64,000 nt of DNA. It comes from Flagellimonas sp. CMM7. Its GTDB lineage: Bacteria > Bacteroidota > Bacteroidia > Flavobacteriales > Flavobacteriaceae. Location of the stretch: assembly GCF_021390195.1 (NCBI RefSeq), contig NZ_CP090003.1:3741501-3805500 (forward strand). The letters are read 5' to 3'. The notes beneath the pieces were generated by a model that was given only the letters and a program-made list of their open reading frames with translations, searched no databases and was not told where the DNA came from. This document shows, one piece after another, positions 8,044 to 16,389 of this stretch; positions within the stretch are counted from its first letter, which is position 1; each line of letters opens with the position of its first letter. The translations under genes and the position numbers were made by a program.

Positions 8044-8077
8044 AAAACCCTGCAAACGAATGATTTACAGGGTTTAT
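8044..8077 (-). terminator. Terminator downstream of tRNA-Ser, carried by the element
   Basis: AAACCCTG and CAGGGTTT form an 8-bp stem with a roughly 15-nt loop; on the minus strand the stem is followed by a T-rich tract. It lies inside the element end, so after insertion it replaces the original terminator now stranded at 311-337. Confidence 0.7.
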
Positions 8078-8099
8078 AGAAGTATTTTACTACTAATCA

Positions 8100-8112
8100 G
8101 CGGAGAAAGAGG
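8100..8112. repeat. attR core within the tRNA-Ser 3' end
   Basis: GCGGAGAAAGAGG, identical to 348-360. It contains the discriminator base and the 3' acceptor strand of the tRNA gene, which stays intact after insertion. Confidence 0.85.
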
Positions 8113-8185
8113 GATTCGAACCCCCGGAGGTGTGACCCTCAACAGTTTTCAAGACTGCCGCATTCGACCACTCTGCCATTTCTCC
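8101..8185 (-). tRNA. tRNA-Ser(UGA)
   Basis: The reverse complement begins GGAGAAAT and ends TTTCTCCG, giving a 7-bp acceptor stem and discriminator G. The anticodon loop CTTGAAA carries anticodon TGA, a long variable arm (TTGAGGGTCACACCTCC region) is typical of serine tRNAs, and GGTTCGAATCC forms the T loop. CCA is not encoded. The gene is the integration target of the adjacent element. Confidence 0.95.
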
Positions 8186-8277
8186 TAATGCGGGTGCAAA
8201 TATACTAACCTTTTTTATTTCTTTGAAAGTCTCTTCACTTTATTTTTTTTAGACCTAAAGATTCCAAATTAAGCAAC

Positions 8278-8285
8278 TATTTTTG
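8278..8285 (+). promoter_or_regulatory. Promoter -7 box before the TauE gene
   Basis: TATTTTTG matches the Bacteroidota TAnnTTTG element and ends only 5 bp before the ATG at 8291, implying a leaderless or almost leaderless mRNA. Confidence 0.5.
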
Positions 8286-8290
8286 CGCCC

Positions 8291-9046
8291 ATGGATCAAT
8301 GGTACCATTATGCACTTTTAATTGTTGTGGGTTTTGCAGTTGGTTTTATCAATACCATTGCCGGTGGAGGTTCTTTACTTTCTTTGCCTACTTTAATTTT
8401 TCTGGGACTACCGCCAAGTGTTGCCAATGGTACCAATAGAGTTGCTATAGTTATTCAGACGGCCATGGCTACCGCGGGTTTTAAGAGTAAGGGAGTTTCT
8501 ACATATCCATTTAATATCTATTTGGGTATTTCAGCTTTTTTAGGATCTATTATTGGCGCTAGGATTGCAGTTGATGTGGATGGAAATACCTTTAATCGTA
8601 CTCTTGCTATAGTGATGATGGCTGTGGTTTTAATAATCATTTTTAAGCCTAAAATGAAGCTTATTGAAATGCAGGAGCGCCTTACAGGAAAATATTTATG
8701 GCTTAGTATTGTGGTATTTTTCTTTTTTGGCATTTATGGAGGCTTTATCAATGCAGGCTTAGGGTTTTTAATGATCTTGTTTATGCATTTTGTCAACAGG
8801 ATGAATTTAGTAAGGGTAAATGCAACAAAAGTAGTTGTGGTTTTTATCTATATGTTGTCCGCTTTGGCAGTATTTGCCTTTAATGATAAGGTGAATTGGA
8901 AATTAGGTTTCATTCTGGCCATAGGCAATGGAACAGGAGCTTGGGTGGCGAGTAGATTCTCGGTCAAAAAAGGAGATGGGTTTATAAAGACATTTTTGGT
9001 GGTCATGGTTGTTGCTATGGCAATTAAATTATGGTTCTTTACATAA
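8291..9046 (+). CDS. TauE/SafE (TSUP) family permease
   Basis: A 251-residue membrane protein with about eight hydrophobic segments. The first repeat has GFAVGFINTIAGGGSLLSLPTL and NGTNRVAIV, hallmark patterns of the TSUP (sulfite exporter TauE/SafE) family, and the second repeat has GGFINAGLGFLMI. Family members export sulfite, sulfoacetate or related organosulfur anions, but the substrate cannot be read from the sequence. The gene stands alone between the tRNA and an aminotransferase gene and has its own -7 box directly before the start. Confidence 0.85.
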   Translation: MDQWYHYALLIVVGFAVGFINTIAGGGSLLSLPTLIFLGLPPSVANGTNRVAIVIQTAMATAGFKSKGVSTYPFNIYLGISAFLGSIIGARIAVDVDGNTFNRTLAIVMMAVVLIIIFKPKMKLIEMQERLTGKYLWLSIVVFFFFGIYGGFINAGLGFLMILFMHFVNRMNLVRVNATKVVVVFIYMLSALAVFAFNDKVNWKLGFILAIGNGTGAWVASRFSVKKGDGFIKTFLVVMVVAMAIKLWFFT

Positions 9047-9090
9047 ACGGTTTGTTGATTTCATTTCGATAAAAATTTAAATAAAAATGT

Positions 9091-10284
9091 ATGCCAGGTT
9101 TTGAACTTTTTGGGGATAATGAGAAAAAACAGGTGCAGGATGTGCTTGATTCTGGGGTGTTAATGCGCTATGGGTTTGATGGAAATAGGCAAGGATATTG
9201 GAAGGCAAAAGAATTGGAGGCTGCATTAGGGGAGAGGATGCAAACAAAGCATGTTCACTTGTTAAGCAGTGGCACAGCAGCGCTAACAGTTGCACTTGCA
9301 AGTGCTGGAATAGGAGCGGGGGATGAGGTGATTATGCCAACGTTTACCTTTGTAGCTAGTTTTGAATCTATTTTGGCCATAGGAGCGATCCCAGTTCTTG
9401 TGGATGTGGATGATACACTTACCCTAAACCCCAAAATGGTGGAAGAGGCGATTACGGAACGTACCAAAGTTGTTATGCCCGTACACATGTGTGGATCCAT
9501 GGCAGATTTATATGCCTTACAATCCATGTGCAAAAAATACAATTTGTTATTATTGGAAGATGCATGCCAGGCCATTGGCGGCAGTTACAAAGGGAAGCCC
9601 TTGGGTAGCATAGGTGACTTAGGTTGTTTTTCTTTTGACTATGTAAAGACTATTACTTGTGGAGAAGGAGGGGCTTTAATTACCAACAATGAATCGTACT
9701 ATGAAAATGCGCATAAATATTCTGATCATGGGCACGACCATTTGGGCAGTGATAGGGGAGCGGAGCAACATCCATTTTTAGGATATAATTTTAGAATTTC
9801 AGAATTGAATGCCGCGGTGGGTTTAGCCCAAATTTCAAGGTTGAATGAGTTTTTAGAAATTCAAAAACGGAACTATGCCATTTTAAGAGAGGCACTGTCC
9901 AATATTCCAGAAGTTACCTTTAGAAGAGTACCGGAAGGTGGAGTAGAAAACTATTCATTCTTGAATTTTTTCTTACCTACCGAAGAAATCACAAGAAAAG
10001 TACACCAGGGTTTAGGGACATCTGGAGTGGATGCCTGTTTTTATTGGTATGACAACAATTGGCACTATTACCGAAAATGGGAACATTTGACCAACCTGAA
10101 ATCCTTGGGGAAACTCCCAAAAGAGGTTGTGGATGCTCTTCCCGATTATTCAAATGCTGATTTTTCAACTTCAGACCATTGGATAGGTAGAACTATTTCT
10201 TGCCTAATCAAACTAAGCTGGACGGAAGATGAAGTTCACCAACGAGCAGAAAAAATAGTTGATGTGATTAAAGAGGTTGTTTAG
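9091..10284 (+). CDS. DegT/DnrJ-family aminotransferase, KdnA-like
   Basis: A 397-residue PLP-dependent sugar aminotransferase of the DegT/DnrJ/EryC1/StrS family. SSGTAALTVALASAGIGAGDEV (about 53-74) forms the phosphate-binding part, LLEDACQAIGGSYKG holds the PLP-ring aspartate, and DYVKTITCGEGGA (about 187-199) contains the Schiff-base lysine. The start MPGFELFGDNEKK and overall pattern resemble KdnA, which makes 8-amino-3,8-dideoxy-octulosonate (a Kdo analogue for LPS). No kdnB-like dehydrogenase is adjacent, so the specific assignment is tentative. Its 3' end overlaps that of the convergent ribB gene by 4 bp. Confidence 0.75.
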   Translation: MPGFELFGDNEKKQVQDVLDSGVLMRYGFDGNRQGYWKAKELEAALGERMQTKHVHLLSSGTAALTVALASAGIGAGDEVIMPTFTFVASFESILAIGAIPVLVDVDDTLTLNPKMVEEAITERTKVVMPVHMCGSMADLYALQSMCKKYNLLLLEDACQAIGGSYKGKPLGSIGDLGCFSFDYVKTITCGEGGALITNNESYYENAHKYSDHGHDHLGSDRGAEQHPFLGYNFRISELNAAVGLAQISRLNEFLEIQKRNYAILREALSNIPEVTFRRVPEGGVENYSFLNFFLPTEEITRKVHQGLGTSGVDACFYWYDNNWHYYRKWEHLTNLKSLGKLPKEVVDALPDYSNADFSTSDHWIGRTISCLIKLSWTEDEVHQRAEKIVDVIKEVV

Positions 10285-11423
10285 TAATTTACGTAATCAA
10301 CAATCTCCAAACCATAACCGATCATACCTACCCGTCTTGTCTTTCCTGAATTGGTGAGCAATCTAATTTTTGAGATATTCAAATCGTGTAAAATCTGTGC
10401 GCCAATACCAAAATCTTTGGTATCCATATCAATTTTAGGAGCTTTTGTTACTCCATCAGGAGCTTGTATTTTTTTAAATTCTGCCAAGCGACCTAATATA
10501 TTCATATTTTGGTTCCCTTGATTAATAAAAATCATTGCGCTTTTTTCCTCTCCGTTCAGCGCATCAAACATTTTGTGCAATGCCTCATCAGGGTTATTGG
10601 TCAAGGTGCCCAGTATATCATTGTTGACCAAAGTGGAATTTATACGTGTTAAAATAGGTTCGCCACTTTTCCATGTACCCCTTACCAAGGCAATATGTAC
10701 TTGGTCATTGGTGGTTTGCTTGTAAGCCCGCAAACGAAAATCCCCAAATCGTGTTTTTATATCAAAAGCTTCTTTACGCTCTATAAGACTATCATGTTCC
10801 ATTCGGTAAGCAATCAAATCTTCGATGGAAACAATCTTAAGGTCAAACTTTTTAGCAACCTTCATGAGTTCTGGCAGGCGTGCCATGCTGCCATCTTCGT
10901 TCATGATTTCTACAATAACACCAGCCGGTTTAAGGTCTGCCAATCTTGCAAAATCGATAGCCGCTTCAGTATGTCCAGTTCTTCTAAGAACACCGCCTTC
11001 TTTGGCTATTAACGGGAAAATGTGTCCCGGTCTTGCCAACTCATGTGGTTTAGTACCTTTTTCCGTTAGCGCTATAACCGTTTTGGCGCGGTCCGAAGCT
11101 GAAATCCCAGTAGTAACTCCATTACCACGAAGGTCAACAGAAACTGTAAAAGCTGTTTCCAATGGATCAGAGTTATGGGTAACCATTTTGTGGAGTCCTA
11201 ATTCTTCACACCTTCCTTCTGTAAGTGGAGTGCAGATGAGGCCTCGCCCATGCTTGGCCATAAAGTTTATGGTCTCCGGAGTAACCATTTCAGCTGCCGC
11301 CAAAAAATCCCCTTCATTTTCTCTATTCTCATCATCTACAACGATAATGACCTTGCCCTGTCTAATGTCCTCAATAGCATCCTCAATGGCATTGAGCTCT
11401 ACTTTCTTTTCTTTGGTAACCAT
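10281..11423 (-). CDS. ribB: 3,4-dihydroxy-2-butanone 4-phosphate synthase with degenerate RibA domain
   Basis: A 380-residue fusion. Residues about 10-205 form a complete RibB domain: DDENRENEGD (31-40), the HGRGLICTP segment and RRTGHTEA (147-154) are intact, so it should convert ribulose 5-phosphate to 3,4-dihydroxy-2-butanone 4-phosphate for riboflavin. Residues about 215-380 align with GTP cyclohydrolase II, but the zinc-binding block is replaced by INSTLVNNDILGTLTNNPDEA (261-281) with no cysteine, and the QEGRGIGL block is NQGNQNMNIL (301-310). The second domain is therefore probably not a GTP cyclohydrolase, as in RibBX-type hybrids. Its start overlaps the preceding stop (TAATG). Confidence 0.88.
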   Translation of the reverse strand: MVTKEKKVELNAIEDAIEDIRQGKVIIVVDDENRENEGDFLAAAEMVTPETINFMAKHGRGLICTPLTEGRCEELGLHKMVTHNSDPLETAFTVSVDLRGNGVTTGISASDRAKTVIALTEKGTKPHELARPGHIFPLIAKEGGVLRRTGHTEAAIDFARLADLKPAGVIVEIMNEDGSMARLPELMKVAKKFDLKIVSIEDLIAYRMEHDSLIERKEAFDIKTRFGDFRLRAYKQTTNDQVHIALVRGTWKSGEPILTRINSTLVNNDILGTLTNNPDEALHKMFDALNGEEKSAMIFINQGNQNMNILGRLAEFKKIQAPDGVTKAPKIDMDTKDFGIGAQILHDLNISKIRLLTNSGKTRRVGMIGYGLEIVDYVNY

Positions 11424-12934
11424 TATTCTTTAGAAGCTTTTTCTTTCTTTTTGAACAGGTTTTTTATACCGTCCACGATATGTCCAAATCCTATTAGGCC
11501 TTTATCTGCAGTGGCTCTTCTGGTTAAAGAGATTCCAAGTGGAAGCATGATCAATGTTGGGAGCCATGCCCCTAAAATATTGCTTATGTTTCCCTCCTTG
11601 GCATAGTTGCTGGCAAATACCCCAATAAAATAGTAGGTCAAAAATAACATAATAGCAACAACCATGGGTAGTCCCAGTCCACCTTTTCTAATAATGGCTC
11701 CAAGAGGCGCTCCCACAAAGAAAAGGATGATACAAGAAAATGCAAGTGCATATTTCTTGTGCAAGGACAATATATGACTGTTATAAAATTTAAACCTTTT
11801 CTGTAATTCTTCCTTTTTAGTGACTACCGTAGTAAGAATACTGGTTACGGTAGTTTTTGCATTGTTTACTACTTGTAAATGCTGCCATTCAGGAAGACTG
11901 GTCAATAGGTCATCAACTGTTTTGATGGTATCGTTGGCAATCTTTTCTTTTTTTATGGTATCATTTACTGCTGCAGTTATGCGTTGCGCTTTAATAAGGG
12001 TGCTATCCTTTGGTTTAGCTTCAGGGAATGCTCCCATACGGTTGACAATGTTTTTTGAAAAGGCTTCAACTTTTTCCACATTGTTCTTGCCTATAGAGTC
12101 AATATCTTTGATTAAACGGCTCACGTTCTTCATCTTGTCCGTAGTGATATTTCTGTCTTCCTCTAAATCTTGATTGTTTAGTTCCGAAATATCTATATTG
12201 ATGGAATATGTTTCAAACTTGGACTTGGCAAACGGATGTTTTTTTCTGTCTTTGCTGCCTTTGGGCTTTAATTCCTCATAATAATGACCGTCTTTTAGAA
12301 CCAGTTGAATAATATTGGATTCTTCACTACTAATTAATTCGCCCTCTTTAGCCTTTATTACCGTATTGTTTACGCTTTGTTTTGTTTTTTTATGAATAAT
12401 TACATTATCTAAAAAACGATCCTGTTCCCCATACTTTTTATCCACTTTTATGTTCATTCCCTCACCAGTACCTTCAAAATCACTAAAAATACCCTCTGTT
12501 ATGGCAGCAGCCGGTTTTACCTTGGCAATGTTCCGCCTAAGGTTGAACATTTTCTGTTCAGATTTTGGAATAACCGTGTTGGCGAAGAAGAAGGTGACCC
12601 CACCCAAAAGGATGACATATACAATAAGGCTTCGCATACCTCTTTGTAGTGATATCCCAGAAGCCTTCATGGCAGCAAACTCATAGTTCTCCGCAAAGGT
12701 TCCAAACGTAAGGATTGAGGCCAATAATACCGTCAATGGCAATACTTTATCCACCAGTGTTGGGATAAAGTAGAAAATAAATTTACCGATAATGACAATA
12801 CCCAGACCTTTCCCCGCTAAATCATCTATAAAGAGCCAAATTCCCTGAAAGATGAAAATAACGATCAGGATAAAGAAAGCGCTAAAGAAATTATAGAGAA
12901 ATCGAGTTAAAATATACTGGTCTAGTATTTTCAA
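11423..12934 (-). CDS. LptF/LptG family permease
   Basis: A 503-residue inner-membrane permease of the YjgP/YjgQ (LptF/LptG) family, part of the ABC complex that extracts lipopolysaccharide. Transmembrane segments at the N-terminus (about 15-40, 55-80, 98-120) and C-terminus (about 395-475) flank a large periplasmic domain. The start MKILDQYILTRFLYNFFSAF is typical. Only one of the LptF/G pair is in this window. The periplasmic region has an additional charged helical stretch (about 235-370), a common feature of Bacteroidota members. It is followed by ribB with a 1-nt stop/start overlap and preceded by lolA, placing it in an envelope-biogenesis operon. Confidence 0.88.
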   Translation of the reverse strand: MKILDQYILTRFLYNFFSAFFILIVIFIFQGIWLFIDDLAGKGLGIVIIGKFIFYFIPTLVDKVLPLTVLLASILTFGTFAENYEFAAMKASGISLQRGMRSLIVYVILLGGVTFFFANTVIPKSEQKMFNLRRNIAKVKPAAAITEGIFSDFEGTGEGMNIKVDKKYGEQDRFLDNVIIHKKTKQSVNNTVIKAKEGELISSEESNIIQLVLKDGHYYEELKPKGSKDRKKHPFAKSKFETYSINIDISELNNQDLEEDRNITTDKMKNVSRLIKDIDSIGKNNVEKVEAFSKNIVNRMGAFPEAKPKDSTLIKAQRITAAVNDTIKKEKIANDTIKTVDDLLTSLPEWQHLQVVNNAKTTVTSILTTVVTKKEELQKRFKFYNSHILSLHKKYALAFSCIILFFVGAPLGAIIRKGGLGLPMVVAIMLFLTYYFIGVFASNYAKEGNISNILGAWLPTLIMLPLGISLTRRATADKGLIGFGHIVDGIKNLFKKKEKASKE

Positions 12935-12938
12935 TGCC

Positions 12939-13586
12939 TTAGTTTCTTATGATATAGTAACCTTTGTCTTCGTATTTTTTCGCGTTAAAGGTAAACAGGG
13001 TATTTGAAAGTGACTGATTTGTTTTGAAAGAATTAACGGTGATAGATGTTTTGGTACTGTTTTCACCTATCTGTATAAGCTTATAGATATGTTTGGTCTG
13101 AACATCTACCCCTAATAAAATAGACTTAATTTCAGTATTTGAATCAATGGGAGTCAATTTCACATACTGAATTTTTCTACCTCCCACATTTTGAAGAATA
13201 TCCCACTGATAATTATGTCCAGTTCTATAAAACGTAAGCATTTTTGATGGGGTAACCACATTATTGTCTTCGTTTACATCTTCTATAGTTACTTCTTCAT
13301 TTTCAGGTACAATGGTGTATACTTTTTTTCCATCATTTAATTGCTGCGCACCCAAATAATCAAGCATATATTTATCACCACTAATGGTTACATTCCCATT
13401 GGTTTCTTGCTTAAGATTTGCTTCAGTATTTTCTAAAGTAGAATTAAAATCTATGTAGATGTTGTCATAACTCATTGCCTTGGTGTAAACATCGTCCAAC
13501 AGGGCTTTTGCCTTGGGGGAATTTTGTCCATAAGAACACAGACCAAGAGTCATGATTCCTATAAAAAGAAGTTGTTTTTTAAACAT
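12939..13586 (-). CDS. lolA: LolA-like outer-membrane lipoprotein carrier
   Basis: A 215-residue periplasmic protein with signal peptide MFKKQLLFIGIMTLGLCSYG followed by a LolA-type beta fold. The segments MLDYLGAQQLNDGKKVYTIVP and PSKMLTFYRTGHNYQWD fit the family. LolA carries lipoproteins from the inner to the outer membrane. It lies between ftsK (3 bp upstream) and the LptF/G gene (4 bp downstream) on the same strand, as is common in Flavobacteriaceae. The high number of lipoproteins encoded elsewhere in this window makes the pathway relevant. Confidence 0.85.
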   Translation of the reverse strand: MFKKQLLFIGIMTLGLCSYGQNSPKAKALLDDVYTKAMSYDNIYIDFNSTLENTEANLKQETNGNVTISGDKYMLDYLGAQQLNDGKKVYTIVPENEEVTIEDVNEDNNVVTPSKMLTFYRTGHNYQWDILQNVGGRKIQYVKLTPIDSNTEIKSILLGVDVQTKHIYKLIQIGENSTKTSITVNSFKTNQSLSNTLFTFNAKKYEDKGYYIIRN

Positions 13587-13589
13587 GAT

Positions 13590-15959
13590 TTACTTTTTTT
13601 CGTTTTGTAAAAGTTGTTCTAAAGAATAAATGTCTGGGACCAATACTTGCCTTGCTTTACTACCTTCAAAAGGCCCAACGATTCCGGCTGCTTCCAGTTG
13701 ATCAATAATTCTACCAGCTCTGTTATATCCTAATTTTAGTTTTCGTTGAATAAGAGAGGCGGAACCTTGCTGCGCAGTTACAATGACTTCAGCAGCATCT
13801 CGGAACATTGCATCTCTATCCGCAATATCATAATCAATCCCCGTGCCAGATTCTTCGCCAACATATTCCGGAAGCAAATGTGCATCTGGATAGGCACGTT
13901 GGGAACCTATATATTCTGTGATTTTACCAACTTCAGGGGTATCCACAAAAGCACATTGCAATCGCGTGACATCATTACCTTGGGTGAACAACATATCTCC
14001 CCGACCGATGAGTTGATCGGCACCTTGAGCATCCAAAATTGTTCGGGAATCTATTTTTGAAGTAACCCTAAATGCAATCCTTGCAGGAAAGTTGGCCTTT
14101 ATGATTCCCGTAATCACGTTTACCGAAGGTCTTTGTGTGGCTATTATTAAATGAATGCCAATCGCCCTTGCCAATTGTGCCAATCTGGCAATAGGGGTTT
14201 CTACTTCTTTCCCAGCGGTCATGATCAAGTCTGCAAACTCATCGATCACCAAAACAATATACGGAAGGAACTTATGCCCATCGTTAGGGTTTAATTTTCT
14301 TGACTTGAACTTGACATTGTATTCCTTAATGTTTCGGACCATTGCCAATTTGAGCAATTCATATCTGTTGTCCATTTCAATACAAAGTGAATTCAAGGTA
14401 TTGATTACTTTGGTATTGTCTGTAATGATAGCTTCATCAGAATCTGGAAGTTTTGCCAAGAAATGGCGTTCAATCTTGTTGTAAAGTGTCAGCTCCACTT
14501 TTTTAGGATCAACCAAAATGAATTTAACCTCTGCCGGATGCTTTTTGTAAAGCAATGAACTGATAACGGCATTTAATCCAACTGATTTTCCTTGACCCGT
14601 GGCACCCGCCATAAGCATGTGCGGCATTTTGGCCAGATCAACTACAAAAGTTTCGTTGCTAATGGTTTTTCCAAAGGCTATGGGAAGCTCCATTTCTGCC
14701 TTTTGAAATTTATTCGACGCAATTACCGATCGCATGGATACTATGGTAGCATTCTTGTTGGGAACCTCAATGCCAATAGTTCCTTTTCCAGGAATAGGAG
14801 CAATGATTCGTATGCCCAATGCTGCTAGTGAAAGTGCAATATCGTCTTCAAGGTTTTTAATTTTGGATATGCGAACACCAGCTTCGGGGACAATCTCATA
14901 AAGGGTAACCGTTGGGCCAATAGTGGCCTTTATTTGCGCAATCCCAATTTTGTAATTTTTAAGGGTGCTTACAATCCTATTCTTATTTTCTTCAAGTTCT
15001 TCTTGGTTGATGGTGATACCACCAGAGGCTCCATGGGGCTCTAATAGATCTATTGGAGGGAATTTATAATTTCCAAGTTCCAGTTTTGGGTCAAATTCCC
15101 CAAAATCCTTAACCAATTTTTCCGCCTTTATATCTTTCTCCTCTTTTTCTTCGGTTACCTTTTCAACCTTTAAATCTATATCTATTTCCTCCTCCTGCGG
15201 AAGGTTAACGTCCAAGCCAGCTTCATTTTCAAGTGGAGGAATGTCTTTTTTGTGTGTATAAGTATCTACAACAATGGGAGCAACAGTGTCCATGTTTAAT
15301 TCAATACTACTTTCATCAGTTGTCAAAATTTCAGCTTTTGACTTCTCTTTTTTAAGATCGGATTTAAGGTTTTGTCTTTGGGAACGAAAGAAGTTGGCAA
15401 TTCCTTCTGGTGAGAAGTTAAATAGCCGTACTAGGATAATGGTCAAAACAAATAAAAGGATTAAGAAAACTCCGATTTTTCCGGTATAGTCCTGAAAAAA
15501 GTCATTCATTTCGTAACCAATCAGCCCACCTAAAAGAGGTTGTTCAAAAGCAAAAAATCCCAGTGCCACGGAAATCCAAATAACTCCAGTTAATCCCCAA
15601 ATCCATTTGCTAATGAGTCCCTTGTTGTCTAGTCCAAGAAAAAGATACAATCCCGTTATTGCCAATAACAGAGGAAAAACAAATGATGCCAGGCCAAAAC
15701 CCTTGTACATGAAAAAGTGACTTATACCGGCACCAAATTTATTTAGCAAATTGCTTGCTTGGGCATTTCTGTCCTTAAACTGAGAAAGCATGCTCTGGTC
15801 TTCTTGCCAGGTAAAATAGTAGGACATAAAGGAGAAGAACAAAGCTATACTGAGAACAATCAAAAGACTTCCCAGAATAATTTTATTTTGCTTTGAGAGT
15901 TTTAATGAAAAACCTTTTTTGGCGGATGTAGGTTTGGATTTTGTCCTCTTTTTTGCCAT
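13590..15959 (-). CDS. ftsK: DNA translocase FtsK/SpoIIIE
   Basis: A 789-residue septal DNA pump. About four transmembrane segments lie in the first 185 residues (near 28-50, 85-110, 118-140, 160-182), followed by a charged linker (190-300). The motor contains Walker A GATGQGKS at 452-459, the ILVDPKKVEL segment and Walker B-like VLVIDEFADLI. The C-terminal gamma domain (about 715-789, GSASLIQRKLKLGYNRAGRI) should read the chromosome polarity sequences near dif. The linker is short relative to E. coli FtsK, as in most Bacteroidota. It is in a cluster with tpx, dgkA and lolA. Confidence 0.95.
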   Translation of the reverse strand: MAKKRTKSKPTSAKKGFSLKLSKQNKIILGSLLIVLSIALFFSFMSYYFTWQEDQSMLSQFKDRNAQASNLLNKFGAGISHFFMYKGFGLASFVFPLLLAITGLYLFLGLDNKGLISKWIWGLTGVIWISVALGFFAFEQPLLGGLIGYEMNDFFQDYTGKIGVFLILLFVLTIILVRLFNFSPEGIANFFRSQRQNLKSDLKKEKSKAEILTTDESSIELNMDTVAPIVVDTYTHKKDIPPLENEAGLDVNLPQEEEIDIDLKVEKVTEEKEEKDIKAEKLVKDFGEFDPKLELGNYKFPPIDLLEPHGASGGITINQEELEENKNRIVSTLKNYKIGIAQIKATIGPTVTLYEIVPEAGVRISKIKNLEDDIALSLAALGIRIIAPIPGKGTIGIEVPNKNATIVSMRSVIASNKFQKAEMELPIAFGKTISNETFVVDLAKMPHMLMAGATGQGKSVGLNAVISSLLYKKHPAEVKFILVDPKKVELTLYNKIERHFLAKLPDSDEAIITDNTKVINTLNSLCIEMDNRYELLKLAMVRNIKEYNVKFKSRKLNPNDGHKFLPYIVLVIDEFADLIMTAGKEVETPIARLAQLARAIGIHLIIATQRPSVNVITGIIKANFPARIAFRVTSKIDSRTILDAQGADQLIGRGDMLFTQGNDVTRLQCAFVDTPEVGKITEYIGSQRAYPDAHLLPEYVGEESGTGIDYDIADRDAMFRDAAEVIVTAQQGSASLIQRKLKLGYNRAGRIIDQLEAAGIVGPFEGSKARQVLVPDIYSLEQLLQNEKK

Positions 15960-16023
15960 TAATCTTTTTAATATGGGGGCTAATTTACAAATTTACGATG
16001 CTAAAGACGTCCCTAGACGTCAC

Positions 16024-16389
16024 TTATACCAATTTTGGCACATAAATTAGAAGTCCGACAATGCTTGCTAAAATGGATACAATCATAACAGCTCCGGCCG
16101 AAACATCTTTGATAAAACCTATTTTAGGATCTTTTTCTGGTTGAACAAAATCTGATAATTTTTCAACGGCGGTGTTTAGACCCTCTATACCCATGACCAT
16201 GCCAATGGCAATTAACTGGATCATCCATTCTATGTTGGAAATATTAAAATGGAATCCAGCTCCAGTTACAACCAAAGCAATTACAAACTGAATTTTAATA
16301 CTGGCCTCAGTACGTAAAAGGAGGAACATGCCCTTCATGGCATACCCTACGCTTTTGATTCTGTTTTTTAAAAATGATTCCTTAGGCAT
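16024..16389 (-). CDS. dgkA: Diacylglycerol/undecaprenol kinase (DgkA family)
   Basis: A 121-residue integral membrane kinase with three to four hydrophobic helices and the family signature EGLNTAVEKLSDF. It phosphorylates a lipid alcohol: diacylglycerol in Gram-negative bacteria, undecaprenol in many others; the sequence does not settle which. Its start overlaps the end of tpx by 8 bp, so the two are probably co-translated. Confidence 0.88.
   Translation of the reverse strand: MPKESFLKNRIKSVGYAMKGMFLLLRTEASIKIQFVIALVVTGAGFHFNISNIEWMIQLIAIGMVMGIEGLNTAVEKLSDFVQPEKDPKIGFIKDVSAGAVMIVSILASIVGLLIYVPKLV

Larger units (their letters stand above)
348..8112. mobile_element. Integrative and mobilizable element in tRNA-Ser(UGA)
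   Basis: The 7.8-kb segment is bounded by a 13-bp direct repeat (GCGGAGAAAGAGG) at 348-360 and 8100-8112. The right copy is the 3' end of an intact tRNA-Ser gene. Next to the tRNA is a tyrosine recombinase gene reading toward the element interior. The element encodes a MobC-like accessory protein and a relaxase but no type IV secretion genes, so it should need a helper conjugative element. Cargo consists of a D12-class DNA methyltransferase with a ParB/Srx-fold partner, and a Doc toxin with a putative antitoxin. Boundaries are seen directly in the sequence; mobility is inferred from gene content. Confidence 0.88.

Noticed and set aside
10825..11433. 202-codon plus-strand frame opposite ribB
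   Set aside because: Ribosomal frame belongs to RibB on the minus strand, whose catalytic motifs are intact.
16006..16021. GACGTC repeated around a CCTA loop between dgkA and ftsK
   Set aside because: A short hairpin without a T run; each half is itself a palindrome, so it may be chance.
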